Assembly: GCF_036195325.1 (NCBI RefSeq)
Contig: NZ_CP108101.1
Coordinates: forward strand, 4,774,001-4,838,000
Direction of reading: 5' to 3'
DNA: 64,000 nucleotides
DNA from: Streptomyces sp. NBC_00234
GTDB lineage: Bacteria; Actinomycetota; Actinomycetes; Streptomycetales; Streptomycetaceae
This document shows positions 1 through 8,116 of this stretch, in pieces. Each line of letters starts with the position of its first letter. The first letter of the stretch is position 1. The notes below the pieces were generated by a model that saw only the letters and a program-made list of their open reading frames with translations, ran no database searches and was not told where the DNA came from. Both the position numbers and the translations under genes were made by a program.

Positions 1-176
1 ATGCCTTCCTGTACGTGATCTTCGCCGTCGACTCGATCTTCCTTTTCCCGTGGGCGACGGTATTCGCCGCACCCGGATATGGGGCGACGACGCTGGTGGA
101 AATGTTCATCTTCCTCGGCTTCCTGGCCGTAGGACTGCTCTACGCATGGAAGAAGGGCGTCCTCGAATGGGCGTGA
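1..176 (+). CDS. nuoA: NADH-quinone oxidoreductase subunit A, 3' part only
   Basis: The reading frame is open from base 3 and ends at TGA 174-176; the 5' part lies outside the window. The visible 57 residues hold the end of one membrane segment (AVDSIFLFPWA, the conserved acidic/aromatic stretch of NuoA) and a complete last helix, finishing in KKGVLEWA. NuoA is a three-helix subunit at the junction of the membrane and peripheral arms of complex I. It overlaps the next gene by 10 nt, so it is the visible head of the nuo operon. Identification rests on the motif and on its position before nuoB. Confidence 0.9.
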   Translation, partial: AFLYVIFAVDSIFLFPWATVFAAPGYGATTLVEMFIFLGFLAVGLLYAWKKGVLEWA

Positions 177-832
177 CGAGCGAACCGCAGCCCGGACCCG
201 TCGCGCTGCCGGACCCGACGCTGCTGGAGCCCAAGCGGCTCGGCGTGCTGTCCCGGCTCGCGCCCGAACCCATGAAGGTGGTCCTGAACTGGGGCCGCCG
301 CTACAGCCTCTGGGTCTTCAACTTCGGGCTCGCCTGCTGCGCCATCGAGTTCATCGCCGCGTCCATGGCGCGCCACGACTTCATGCGGCTCGGCGTGATC
401 CCGTTCGCTCCGGGCCCCCGCCAGGCCGACCTCATGGTCGTGTCCGGCACGGTGACGGACAAGATGGCCCCGGCCGTGAAGCGTCTGTACGAGCAGATGC
501 CCGAGCCGAAGTACGTCATCTCCTTCGGGGCCTGCTCCAACTGCGGCGGCCCCTACTGGGACTCGTACTCCGTGACGAAGGGCGTCGACCAGATCATCCC
601 GGTCGATGTGTACGTACCGGGCTGCCCGCCCCGCCCCGAGGCCCTGCTCCAGGGCATCATCAAGCTCCAGGAGAAGATCGCCCGCGAGTCGCTCGCGGAG
701 CGGTACGGCACGGACGACTCGGGCCGCCCCTCCACCGCCGCACTCCGCAGCGGCCTGGTCGCGGCTCCGACCGCTCCGACCGCTCCGACCGCTCCGACCG
801 CCCCGACGGCCTCGGGGGAGGAGCACCGGTGA
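167..832 (+). CDS. nuoB: NADH-quinone oxidoreductase subunit B (N2 cluster subunit)
   Basis: Carries the terminal 4Fe-4S cluster N2 of complex I. The ligands are all present: adjacent Cys57-Cys58 (LACCAIEF), Cys123 (FGACSNCGG) and Cys153 (VPGCPPRP). I chose ATG 167 because a GGAAGAAGGG ribosome-binding site ends about 10 nt upstream; GTG 173 is the alternative. The protein is 221 residues. The catalytic core ends near residue 180 and is followed by a tail with five APT tripeptides encoded by tandem 9-nt repeats (about 766-811). It overlaps nuoA by 10 nt and nuoC by 4 nt. N2 normally passes electrons to quinone bound between NuoB and NuoD, yet no nuoD is present here. Confidence 0.95.
   Translation: MGVTSEPQPGPVALPDPTLLEPKRLGVLSRLAPEPMKVVLNWGRRYSLWVFNFGLACCAIEFIAASMARHDFMRLGVIPFAPGPRQADLMVVSGTVTDKMAPAVKRLYEQMPEPKYVISFGACSNCGGPYWDSYSVTKGVDQIIPVDVYVPGCPPRPEALLQGIIKLQEKIARESLAERYGTDDSGRPSTAALRSGLVAAPTAPTAPTAPTAPTASGEEHR
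766..811 (+). repeat. 9-nt tandem repeat in nuoB 3' end
   Basis: The unit GCTCCGACC is repeated about five times with one or two changes and encodes Ala-Pro-Thr. It is in frame and lies outside the conserved NuoB core, so length changes would be tolerated. Confidence 0.85.
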
Positions 833-1986
833 ACGCGAACCCCTCCGCGGACGCGTCGTCCGATGCGTCCGAGGCATACGACCGGCTCCCGGACGCCGTC
901 ACCGAGATCTTCGGCGAAGAGGCCACGGCCGAATTCGCCTACGACCTGCTGACCGTGGACGTCCCGGCGGCCTCCTGGACCGCCGCCCTGGAAACGGCCA
1001 GGGACCGGCTCGGCCTCAGTTACTTCGACTGGCTCAGCGCCGTCGACGAACCGGGCACGGGCTTCCGCGTCTGCGCCCACCTCGCAGCTCCCCGGGCCGG
1101 TACGGTCCGGAGCCTGATGGTCCGTACGACCGTCCCGCACGACGCCCCCTCCCTCGCCACGGCCATCGGCGTCTACGCGGGCGCCGACTGGCACGAGCGC
1201 GAGACGCACGAGATGTTCGGCATCGCTTTCGAGGGCCACCCGCACCTGGTCCCGCTGCTGCTGCCCGAGAACTTCGAGGGCTACCCGCTCCGCAAGGACT
1301 TCGTCCTGGCGGCCCGGGTCGTCAAGGCGTGGCCCGGCGCGAAGGAGCCGGGCGAGTCCGAGCACGGCGGTCCCAAGCGGCGCACGATGCTGCCGCCCGG
1401 CGTCCCCGACCCGAACGAGTGGGGCCCCCTGAAGGGCCAGCTCCCGCCCGCCCCGGCCCGCCCCGCCAGGGCAGCCCGCCCCGCGGGCGACCGCCCGGTA
1501 CGCCGGGCCCGGACCGCGGGTGAGGGCGAGGCCACGGAGACCGCCGCCCGCCGGCCCCGCACCGAGGCCGAGCCGACGGAATCCGCGACGCCGACGGGCC
1601 CGGTGCGCCGCAGCCGCAGCGTGTCCCAGGGCTCGGCAAGCCAACAGCCGGCCCCGACCACCCCGGACACCACCCCCGCGGAACCCGCTCCGGACACCAC
1701 CCCCGCGGAACCCGCCCCGGACACCACCCCCGCGGAACCCGCCCCGCGCCCGTCCCGCAGCCCGGACGCGCCGTGGCACAACGTGGCCCCGGAGGCTCCC
1801 GAGTCCGCCCGTCCTTCTGCGGGCGAGGGCGAGGGCAAGGGCAAGGGCGAGGGCGAGGACAAGGCCGCCGCCCCCACCGACAAGCCCGCCGCCCCCACCG
1901 AGCAGCCCGACACCACCCCGACGCCGCCCCCGGCCCCCGAGCCCGAGGCCGACCCCGACCGTCCCGCCGGAGGCGATACCGCGTGA
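829..1986 (+). CDS. nuoC: NADH-quinone oxidoreductase subunit C with long low-complexity tail
   Basis: Residues about 35-170 form a NuoC (30-kDa subunit) domain, with the family signature ERETHEMFGI at about 123-132 and PENFEGYPLRKDF near 145-157. The remaining roughly 200 residues are rich in Pro, Ala, Glu, Thr and Arg and hold three copies of PDTTPAEPA plus a Gly/Glu/Lys stretch. The 385 residues greatly exceed the usual 170-240 of a free NuoC. GTG 829 overlaps the nuoB stop (GTGA), which indicates translational coupling. In many bacteria nuoD follows, or is fused to, nuoC; here the tail is followed directly by nuoH. The tail looks disordered and shows no NuoD motif. Confidence 0.92.
   Translation: MNANPSADASSDASEAYDRLPDAVTEIFGEEATAEFAYDLLTVDVPAASWTAALETARDRLGLSYFDWLSAVDEPGTGFRVCAHLAAPRAGTVRSLMVRTTVPHDAPSLATAIGVYAGADWHERETHEMFGIAFEGHPHLVPLLLPENFEGYPLRKDFVLAARVVKAWPGAKEPGESEHGGPKRRTMLPPGVPDPNEWGPLKGQLPPAPARPARAARPAGDRPVRRARTAGEGEATETAARRPRTEAEPTESATPTGPVRRSRSVSQGSASQQPAPTTPDTTPAEPAPDTTPAEPAPDTTPAEPAPRPSRSPDAPWHNVAPEAPESARPSAGEGEGKGKGEGEDKAAAPTDKPAAPTEQPDTTPTPPPAPEPEADPDRPAGGDTA
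1663..1743 (+). repeat. Three 27-nt tandem repeats in nuoC
   Basis: Units at 1663-1689, 1690-1716 and 1717-1743 differ only at one third-codon position (gct or gcc). Each encodes PDTTPAEPA in frame. Near-identity of the DNA suggests recent expansion. Confidence 0.95.
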
Positions 1987-2951
1987 ACGACGTACTCGAC
2001 GTCGCCCTCCGGCTCCTCATCGTCTTCGCCGTGTTCATGCTCGTCCCGCTGATCGTGGGACAGACCGAACACAAGGTGATGGCCCACATGCAGGGCCGCC
2101 TCGGCCCCATGTACGCGGGTGGCTTCCACGGCTGGGCCCAGCTCGCCGCGGACGGCGTGAAGTTCGTGCAGAAGGAGGACATCGTCCCGGCGGAAGCCGA
2201 CCGACGCGTCTTCCAGCTCGCACCCGCCGTCGCCCTGCTCCCGTACCTCCTCGTGCTCGTCGCCATCCCGATCGGCCCGAGCGAGGGCGCGGTCGGCCAG
2301 GTCGTCGACGCGGGCATCTTCTTCGTGCTCGCCGTGATGGGCATCGGCGTGCTCGGCTCGCTCATGGCGGGCTGGGCCTCGGCCAACAAGTTCTCCCTCC
2401 TCGGCGGACTGCGCACCGCCGCGCAGCTGCTCGCGTACGAGCTGCCGATGCTGCTCGCCGCCGCCTCCGTCGCCATGGCGGCGGGCACGGTCTCCCTCCC
2501 CGGCATCCTCAACGCCTTCGAGTGGTGGTGGCTGCCCTGGCAGATCGTCGGAGCCCTGGTCTTCTTCGTGGCCGGCCTCGCCGAACTCCAGCGCCCCCCG
2601 TTCGACATGCCGGTCGCCGACTCGGAGATCATCTTCGGCGCCTACACCGAGTACACCGGCCTGCGCTTCGCGCTGTTCCTGCTCGCCGAGTACGCGGGCA
2701 TCGTCGTCCTGTGCGGGCTGACCACCGTCCTCTTCCTCGGCGGCTGGCACGGGCCGCTCGGCGCCGACGGCCTCGGCTGGGTCTGGACCCTCCTCAAGAC
2801 CGCGGTCCTCGCCTTCGTCGTCATCTGGCTGCGCGTCACCTACCCCCGACTCCGCGAGGACCAGTTGCAGAAGCTCGCCTGGACCACGCTCATCCCGCTC
2901 GCGCTCGCGCAGATCGCGCTCACCGGCATCGTGAAGGTGGCGATCAACTGA
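1983..2951 (+). CDS. nuoH: NADH-quinone oxidoreductase subunit H
   Basis: Membrane subunit that forms the quinone channel floor and the first part of the proton path. It has 322 residues with about eight hydrophobic segments. Family motifs are seen: GRLGPMYAG near residue 38, EDIVPAEADRRVFQLAP near 65-80, and AELQRPPFDMPVADSEI at about 200-216, followed by TEYTGLRFALFLLAEY, which carries the conserved acidic residues of the E-channel loop. GTG 1983 overlaps the nuoC stop by 4 nt. A longer upstream extension of this frame is open but would run inside nuoC. Confidence 0.95.
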   Translation: MNDVLDVALRLLIVFAVFMLVPLIVGQTEHKVMAHMQGRLGPMYAGGFHGWAQLAADGVKFVQKEDIVPAEADRRVFQLAPAVALLPYLLVLVAIPIGPSEGAVGQVVDAGIFFVLAVMGIGVLGSLMAGWASANKFSLLGGLRTAAQLLAYELPMLLAAASVAMAAGTVSLPGILNAFEWWWLPWQIVGALVFFVAGLAELQRPPFDMPVADSEIIFGAYTEYTGLRFALFLLAEYAGIVVLCGLTTVLFLGGWHGPLGADGLGWVWTLLKTAVLAFVVIWLRVTYPRLREDQLQKLAWTTLIPLALAQIALTGIVKVAIN

Positions 2952-3580
2952 TGGCTCCGATCCCCGGCTCCGGCCTGGCCAAGGGCCTCGCAGTCACCCT
3001 GCGGACCATGACGAAGCGCACGGTCACCGCGCAGTACCCCGACGTCCAGCCCGAACTGCCGCCCCGCAGCCGCGGCGTCATCGGACTGTTCGAGGAGAAC
3101 TGCACGGTCTGCATGCTCTGCGCCCGTGAGTGCCCCGACTGGTGCATCTACATCGACTCCCACAAGGAGACGGTGCCCGCCGCCGCTCCGGGGGGCCGCG
3201 AGCGCAGCCGCAACGTCCTCGACCGCTTCGCGATCGACTTCGCCCTCTGCATGTACTGCGGTATCTGCATCGAGGTGTGTCCCTTCGACGCGCTGTTCTG
3301 GTCTCCGGAGTTCGAGTACGCCGAGACGGACATCCTCGAACTCACCCATGAGCGCGACAAGCTCCGCGACTGGATGTGGACGGTGCCGGAGCCGCCCGCA
3401 CTCGACCCGGGAGCCGAGGAGCCGAAGGAGCTCGCCGCCGCACGCAAGACGGCGGAGAAGCTGAAGGCCCAGCAGCAGGCCGAAGAGGCCGAGCAGGCCG
3501 AGCAGGCCGGGACGCCCCAGGGGCAGACCGACCAGCAGACCCAGCAGCCCGAGGAACCCGGACAGGAGGGCCAGGAGTGA
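2951..3580 (+). CDS. nuoI: NADH-quinone oxidoreductase subunit I (two 4Fe-4S clusters)
   Basis: Ferredoxin-like subunit that normally relays electrons through N6a and N6b to N2. Two complete CxxCxxCxxxCP motifs are visible: Cys51/54/57/61 and Cys100/103/106/110. The iron-sulfur core ends near residue 145. The last 50 or so residues are a Glu/Gln/Ala-rich tail with AEQAEQAG and TQQPEEP, unlike the short C-terminus of most NuoI. ATG 2951 overlaps the nuoH stop by one base. Both normal electron donors upstream of this subunit (NuoG, NuoEF) are absent from the cluster. Confidence 0.95.
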   Translation: MAPIPGSGLAKGLAVTLRTMTKRTVTAQYPDVQPELPPRSRGVIGLFEENCTVCMLCARECPDWCIYIDSHKETVPAAAPGGRERSRNVLDRFAIDFALCMYCGICIEVCPFDALFWSPEFEYAETDILELTHERDKLRDWMWTVPEPPALDPGAEEPKELAAARKTAEKLKAQQQAEEAEQAEQAGTPQGQTDQQTQQPEEPGQEGQE

Positions 3581-4131
3581 CTCTCGCAGCCGCCGCGGCC
3601 CACCCGGGATTCCTTTCCCCGACCGGTGTGGAGATCGCCTTTCTCCTGGTCGGCCTCGCCACCTTCGGCGCGGCCGTCATCACCGTCACGACCAGGCAGC
3701 TCGTGCACGCCGCACTCTGGCTGGTCGTGGCGCTCGGCGGCATCGCCGTCGAGTACCTCCTGCTCACCGCCGAGTTCATCGCCTGGGTGCAGGTACTGAT
3801 CTACGTCGGTTCCGTGGTCGTCCTCCTCCTCTTCGGGCTGATGCTCACCAAGGCCCCCATCGGCCGCTCCCCGGATGCCGACTCGGGCAACCGCTGGGTC
3901 GCTCTCGGCGTGGCCGCCGTCGCTGCCGCCGCCCTCGTCTGGGTGGTCGTGGACGCCTTCCGGACCACCTGGATCGACCTGGACGGCCCGGCGCAGGGCT
4001 CCACCGACGCGACCGGAGAGTTCCTCTTCCGGCACTGGGTGCTGCCCTTCGAAGCGCTCTCCGTCCTGCTGCTCGCCGCCCTCATCGGCGCGATCGTCCT
4101 GTCCCGCAAGGACCGAGAGGACAAGAGCTGA
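3577..4131 (+). CDS. nuoJ: NADH-quinone oxidoreductase subunit J
   Basis: Small membrane subunit of the complex I arm, 184 residues with five hydrophobic segments. The conserved stretch VHAALWLVVALGGIAVEYLLLTAEFIAWVQVLIYVG (residues about 42-78; the acidic residues and the pi-bulge helix region of NuoJ) is intact. GTG 3577 overlaps the nuoI stop by 4 nt, and an AGGAGGG stretch at 3564-3570 provides the ribosome-binding site. The gene ends one base into nuoK. Confidence 0.93.
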   Translation: MTLAAAAAHPGFLSPTGVEIAFLLVGLATFGAAVITVTTRQLVHAALWLVVALGGIAVEYLLLTAEFIAWVQVLIYVGSVVVLLLFGLMLTKAPIGRSPDADSGNRWVALGVAAVAAAALVWVVVDAFRTTWIDLDGPAQGSTDATGEFLFRHWVLPFEALSVLLLAALIGAIVLSRKDREDKS

Positions 4132-4538
4132 TGCACCTCGCCTATCCCGCCGTGCTCGCCGCCCTCCTCTTCTGCACCGGGCTCTACGGAGTGCTCGCCC
4201 GCCGCAACGCGATCCTGGTCCTGATGTCCGTCGAGCTGATGCTCAACGCCGTCAACCTCAACCTGGTCGCCTTCGACGTCTGGCTGCGCGAGGCCCTCCA
4301 CTCCGGCCAGGCCCTCACGCTCTTCACCATCGCCATCGCCGCGGCCGAGATCGGCATCGGCATGGCGATCGTCCTCGCCGTCTACCGCAACCGCGGCAGC
4401 TCCGACGTCGACCGCCTCCGCGACACCGCCGAGACCGACGCCGCCGAGACGCTCCCCGGTGACGAGGACATCCACGGCACCGAAGACCAGGCCACTGCTC
4501 CGGCAGGGAAGGCAAAGAAGGCTGAGGCCACCGCGTGA
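4131..4538 (+). CDS. nuoK: NADH-quinone oxidoreductase subunit K, extended
   Basis: Three-helix membrane subunit. The motif LMSVELMLNAVNLNLVAF (residues about 32-49) contains the conserved Glu of the proton path, and a second Glu lies in AAAEIGIGMAIVLAVYR near residue 70. The NuoK core ends near residue 90; the remaining 45 residues are a charged tail not seen in the usual 100-residue protein. It overlaps nuoJ by one base and nuoL by four. Tails of this kind occur on B, C, I and K in this cluster. Confidence 0.93.
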   Translation: MHLAYPAVLAALLFCTGLYGVLARRNAILVLMSVELMLNAVNLNLVAFDVWLREALHSGQALTLFTIAIAAAEIGIGMAIVLAVYRNRGSSDVDRLRDTAETDAAETLPGDEDIHGTEDQATAPAGKAKKAEATA

Positions 4539-6535
4539 CCACCACGACCCTCGCCGTTCTCGTCCCCCTTCTCCCGTTCCTCGGTGCCGCGGCGGGCCTG
4601 CTGCTCGGCCGCACGGCCCCGGGGTTCGTACGCCCCCTCGCCGTCCTGCCCACGTTCGCGGCCCTGGTGATCGCCGTCGTCGTCGCCGTACGGCAGGGCG
4701 GTGGCCGGGCCATCGAGGCAGCCACCGAGCTGACGCCCACCGGCTCCGTACCGATCGATCTCGCGCTGTACCTGGACGGCTTCGCCGTCCTCGTGGCCGT
4801 GCTGGTCGGACTCGTCGCCACCTGCGTGCAGATCTACTCGACCGCCTACCTGCGCGACGACCCCCGCTACCCCTCGTACGCGGCGCTGGTCTCCCTCTTC
4901 ACCTCCGCGATGCTGCTCGTCGTCTACTCCGGCGACCTGATGGTGCTCCTGGTCGGCTGGGAGATCATGGGCATCTGCTCGTACTTCCTCGTCGGCCACT
5001 ACTGGGAGACGCCGGAAGCCCGCGCCGCCTCCCTCAAGGCGTTCCTGGTCACCAAGCTCGGCGACGTCCCCTTCCTGATCGGCCTGTTCGCACTCGCCGC
5101 CGACGCCGGCACGTTCCGCATCACCGGCGTCCTCGGTGCCGTCGCGAACGGCGGCCTCGACCACCCCACCGTCATCGCCCTGCTGCTCCTCGCGGGCGTG
5201 GCCGGCAAGTCCGCGCAGTTCCCCCTGCACACCTGGCTGCCCGATGCGATGGCCGGCCCCACCCCCGTCTCCGCGCTCATCCACGCGGCGACGATGGTCG
5301 CCGCCGGTATCTACTTCGTGGCCCGGCTCCTCCCGGTCTTCACCGCATCCGGCGCGGCCCTGGTCGTCCTCTCCGTGATGGCCGCGATCACGATGATCGG
5401 CTCAGGACTCGCCGCCCTCGCCCAGGACGACATCAAGCGCGTCCTCGCGTACTCGACCATCGGCCAGCTCGGCTACATGGCCGGCGCCCTGGCCGTCGCC
5501 GACCGCGGCGCCGCCGTCTTCCACCTCATCTCGCACGGTGCCTTCAAGGCCGTCCTCTTCCTTGGCGCAGGCGTCGTCATCCACGCCGCCGGGACCAACT
5601 CACTGGCTGCCATGTCCCGCATGGGCGGCCTGACGAAGCGCATCCCGGACGCCTACTGGACGATGACCGTCGCCCTCCTCGCGCTGGCCGCCATCCCGCC
5701 GTTCGCCGGCTTCTTCTCCAAGGAAGCCATCCTCGTCGCCGCCGAGCACACCGCCTTCGGCGACCGTGACGTCGCCCCGGCCGCCGCGGGCTGGACGATC
5801 CTCGTCGCCGGACTGCTCGCCGCGGTGCTCACCGCCGCGTACGCCACCCGCCTCTGGCTCCTCGCCTTCAAGGGGCGTGGCGCCGAGGTCCCCGACCACG
5901 GCAAGCAGCCCGTCGCGATGACATCGGTCCTCTGGCTCCTCGCCGTCCCGACCATCGGCTTCGGACTGACCGTCGGCGTGATCACCGACTGGTTCGACGG
6001 CCACAGCCTCACCCCCTCCGTCACCACCGCGGTCCTTTCCACCGGCGTCGGTCTCGTCGGCGGACTCGTCACCTACGGCGCCTGGCGTCACACCACCGCC
6101 CTCGCCGCCCGCACCCCGGCCGGCATGGTCGTCGCCCACCCCGACGCCGAACCCGCGCTCGTCGAGATCGAGGCACTGACCGCGCACACCGCCGCCTACG
6201 GCGCCAGCGGTGACGCCCCCGACCCCGCCGACCCCGGCCGGCTGCTCCTCGGGCGGCTCCACCACCACGCCGCCACCGGCTTCCACCTCGACGCGCTCTA
6301 CGCGACGCTGTTCGTCCGCCCCGTCGAGGCCGCCGCCCGACTCGTCCGCTTCCTGGACCGCGAGGTGATCGACACCTACGTACGCGGCTCCGGCACCGGC
6401 GCACGCTGGCTCGGCGCGGCCGTCCGCCGCGCCCAGACCGGCAACGTGCAGACCTACCTCAGCGCACTGCTGGCCGGTTCCTTCGTCCTGGCGATCGCCG
6501 CCGTCGTTTTCGCCAACATCAACGCCGGGTCGTGA
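4535..6535 (+). CDS. nuoL: NADH-quinone oxidoreductase subunit L
   Basis: Antiporter-like proton-pumping subunit at the distal end of the membrane arm, 666 residues with many hydrophobic segments. Conserved elements: VGWEIMGICSYFLVG with the proton-channel Glu (near 142), TKLGD with its Lys (near 172), AGKSAQFPLHTWLPDAM (near 222-238) and GPTPVSALIHAATMV (near 240-254). A C-terminal segment after residue 560 corresponds to the lateral helix region. GTG 4535 overlaps the nuoK stop. Confidence 0.95.
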   Translation: MTTTTLAVLVPLLPFLGAAAGLLLGRTAPGFVRPLAVLPTFAALVIAVVVAVRQGGGRAIEAATELTPTGSVPIDLALYLDGFAVLVAVLVGLVATCVQIYSTAYLRDDPRYPSYAALVSLFTSAMLLVVYSGDLMVLLVGWEIMGICSYFLVGHYWETPEARAASLKAFLVTKLGDVPFLIGLFALAADAGTFRITGVLGAVANGGLDHPTVIALLLLAGVAGKSAQFPLHTWLPDAMAGPTPVSALIHAATMVAAGIYFVARLLPVFTASGAALVVLSVMAAITMIGSGLAALAQDDIKRVLAYSTIGQLGYMAGALAVADRGAAVFHLISHGAFKAVLFLGAGVVIHAAGTNSLAAMSRMGGLTKRIPDAYWTMTVALLALAAIPPFAGFFSKEAILVAAEHTAFGDRDVAPAAAGWTILVAGLLAAVLTAAYATRLWLLAFKGRGAEVPDHGKQPVAMTSVLWLLAVPTIGFGLTVGVITDWFDGHSLTPSVTTAVLSTGVGLVGGLVTYGAWRHTTALAARTPAGMVVAHPDAEPALVEIEALTAHTAAYGASGDAPDPADPGRLLLGRLHHHAATGFHLDALYATLFVRPVEAAARLVRFLDREVIDTYVRGSGTGARWLGAAVRRAQTGNVQTYLSALLAGSFVLAIAAVVFANINAGS

Positions 6536-6538
6536 GCC

Positions 6539-8116
6539 GTGATCGATATCAGCGAATCCGTGATGCAGTTCCTTCTCGCGTTCATCGTCGTCGGCCCTCT
6601 CCTCGGTGCCGCCGCTGCCCTGCTCCCCGCCCCGCCCGGACTGAAGGGCAAGAACCCCGACCAGGCCGTGCTCCGCCACGGGGTCACCATCACCGGCGCC
6701 ATCCTGCTCGCGGCGATCGTCCTGGCCATCGGCTTCGACCACGACCAGCCGTCGAAGATGCAGGCCACCACGGACATCAGCTGGATTCCGGCGCTCGACG
6801 TCCGGATCCACCTCGGTGTGGACGGCATTTCGCTCCCCCTCCTCGTACTGACCGCGCTGCTGACCTTCCTCTGCGCGCTGTACAGCTACTTCAAAATGCC
6901 GGCGGGCCCGTCCCCGAAGGCATTCGTCGCACTCGTCCTCGTGCTCGAGTCCGGCACCCTCGCGACCTTCGCCGTCCTCGATCTGCTGCTGTTCTTCCTG
7001 GCCTTCGAGATGGTGCTCATCCCGATGTACTTCCTCATCGCCCGCTGGGGCGGCGAGAGGAAGCAGGCCGCGGCCTGGAAGTTCATCCTCTACACACTGC
7101 TCGGCTCGGTGGTCATGCTGCTGGGCCTGCTCCTCATCGGTCTGAAGAGCGGCACGTTCGACATGGTGGCACTCGCCACTGACAACGGCCGTGGGCTCAC
7201 CTCGTCCGTGCAGGTCATCGCCGTACTGGCCATCGGGATCGGCCTCGCCGTGAAGACCCCGATGTGGCCGCTGCACAGCTGGCTCCCCGACGCCCACACC
7301 GCCGCCCCGACCGTCGGCTCGGTCCTGCTCGCCGGCGTCCTGCTGAAGATGGGCACGTACGGGTTCGTACGCATCCTGCTCCCCATCACCCCCGACGGGA
7401 TGCACACCTTCGCGCCCTACCTCGCGGCGTTCGCGGTCGTCGGCATCATCTACGGATCGCTCGCCTGCCTCGCCCTCGTCCGCGCCGGCGCCAAGGGCGA
7501 CCTCAAGCGTCTGATCGCGTACTCCTCCGTCGGCCACATGGGCTTCGTGCTGCTCGGCATCGCGACCATGACCCCCACCGGGGTCAACGGCGCGCTGTTC
7601 GCCAACATCGCCCACGGCCTCATCACCGGCCTGCTGTTCTTCCTGGTCGGCGCGGTCAAGGACCGGTACGGCACCGCCGACCTCGACACCCTCGCCGGCG
7701 CGACCGGAGCCGCCCTCTACGGGCGGGCTCCCCGCCTCGGCGCCCTGCTCGCCTTCGCCGCCGTGGCCTCGCTCGGCCTCCCCGGCCTCGCCGGGTTCTG
7801 GGGCGAGATGCTCACCCTGTTGGGCGCGTTCGACCCCGCCGAGGGGCTCAGCCGCCCGGCCTTCCTCACCTTCATGGCGATCGGCGCCTTCGGCACGCTC
7901 CTCACCGCCGCGTACATGCTGCTCGTCGTGCGCCGCGTGTGCATGGGTGAGCCCGCCAAGCAGCAGCGGTCGGCCATCGCCGACATCCAGACCTACGAGT
8001 TCGCCGCCTGGACCCCGCTCGTCGCCCTCACCGTCCTCGCCGGACTCTGGCCCGCCGTCCTCCTCGGCCTCACCGACCCGGCCGTGCAGAAGCTCCTCGC
8101 AGGAGGCAAGTCGTGA
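6539..8116 (+). CDS. nuoM: NADH-quinone oxidoreductase subunit M
   Basis: Second antiporter-like subunit, 525 residues. Signature features are LAFEMVLIPMYFLIARWG with the channel Glu near residue 159, KTPMWPLHSWLPDAH with Lys near 239, and APTVGSVLLAGVLLKMGTYG. GTG 6539 is three bases after the nuoL stop; an internal ATG eight codons later is a weaker alternative. It overlaps nuoN by four bases. Confidence 0.95.
   Translation: MIDISESVMQFLLAFIVVGPLLGAAAALLPAPPGLKGKNPDQAVLRHGVTITGAILLAAIVLAIGFDHDQPSKMQATTDISWIPALDVRIHLGVDGISLPLLVLTALLTFLCALYSYFKMPAGPSPKAFVALVLVLESGTLATFAVLDLLLFFLAFEMVLIPMYFLIARWGGERKQAAAWKFILYTLLGSVVMLLGLLLIGLKSGTFDMVALATDNGRGLTSSVQVIAVLAIGIGLAVKTPMWPLHSWLPDAHTAAPTVGSVLLAGVLLKMGTYGFVRILLPITPDGMHTFAPYLAAFAVVGIIYGSLACLALVRAGAKGDLKRLIAYSSVGHMGFVLLGIATMTPTGVNGALFANIAHGLITGLLFFLVGAVKDRYGTADLDTLAGATGAALYGRAPRLGALLAFAAVASLGLPGLAGFWGEMLTLLGAFDPAEGLSRPAFLTFMAIGAFGTLLTAAYMLLVVRRVCMGEPAKQQRSAIADIQTYEFAAWTPLVALTVLAGLWPAVLLGLTDPAVQKLLAGGKS

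Noticed and set aside
5600..7615. Minus-strand frame of 671 codons across nuoL-nuoM
   Set aside because: Shadow of two certain membrane-protein genes; runs across their junction.
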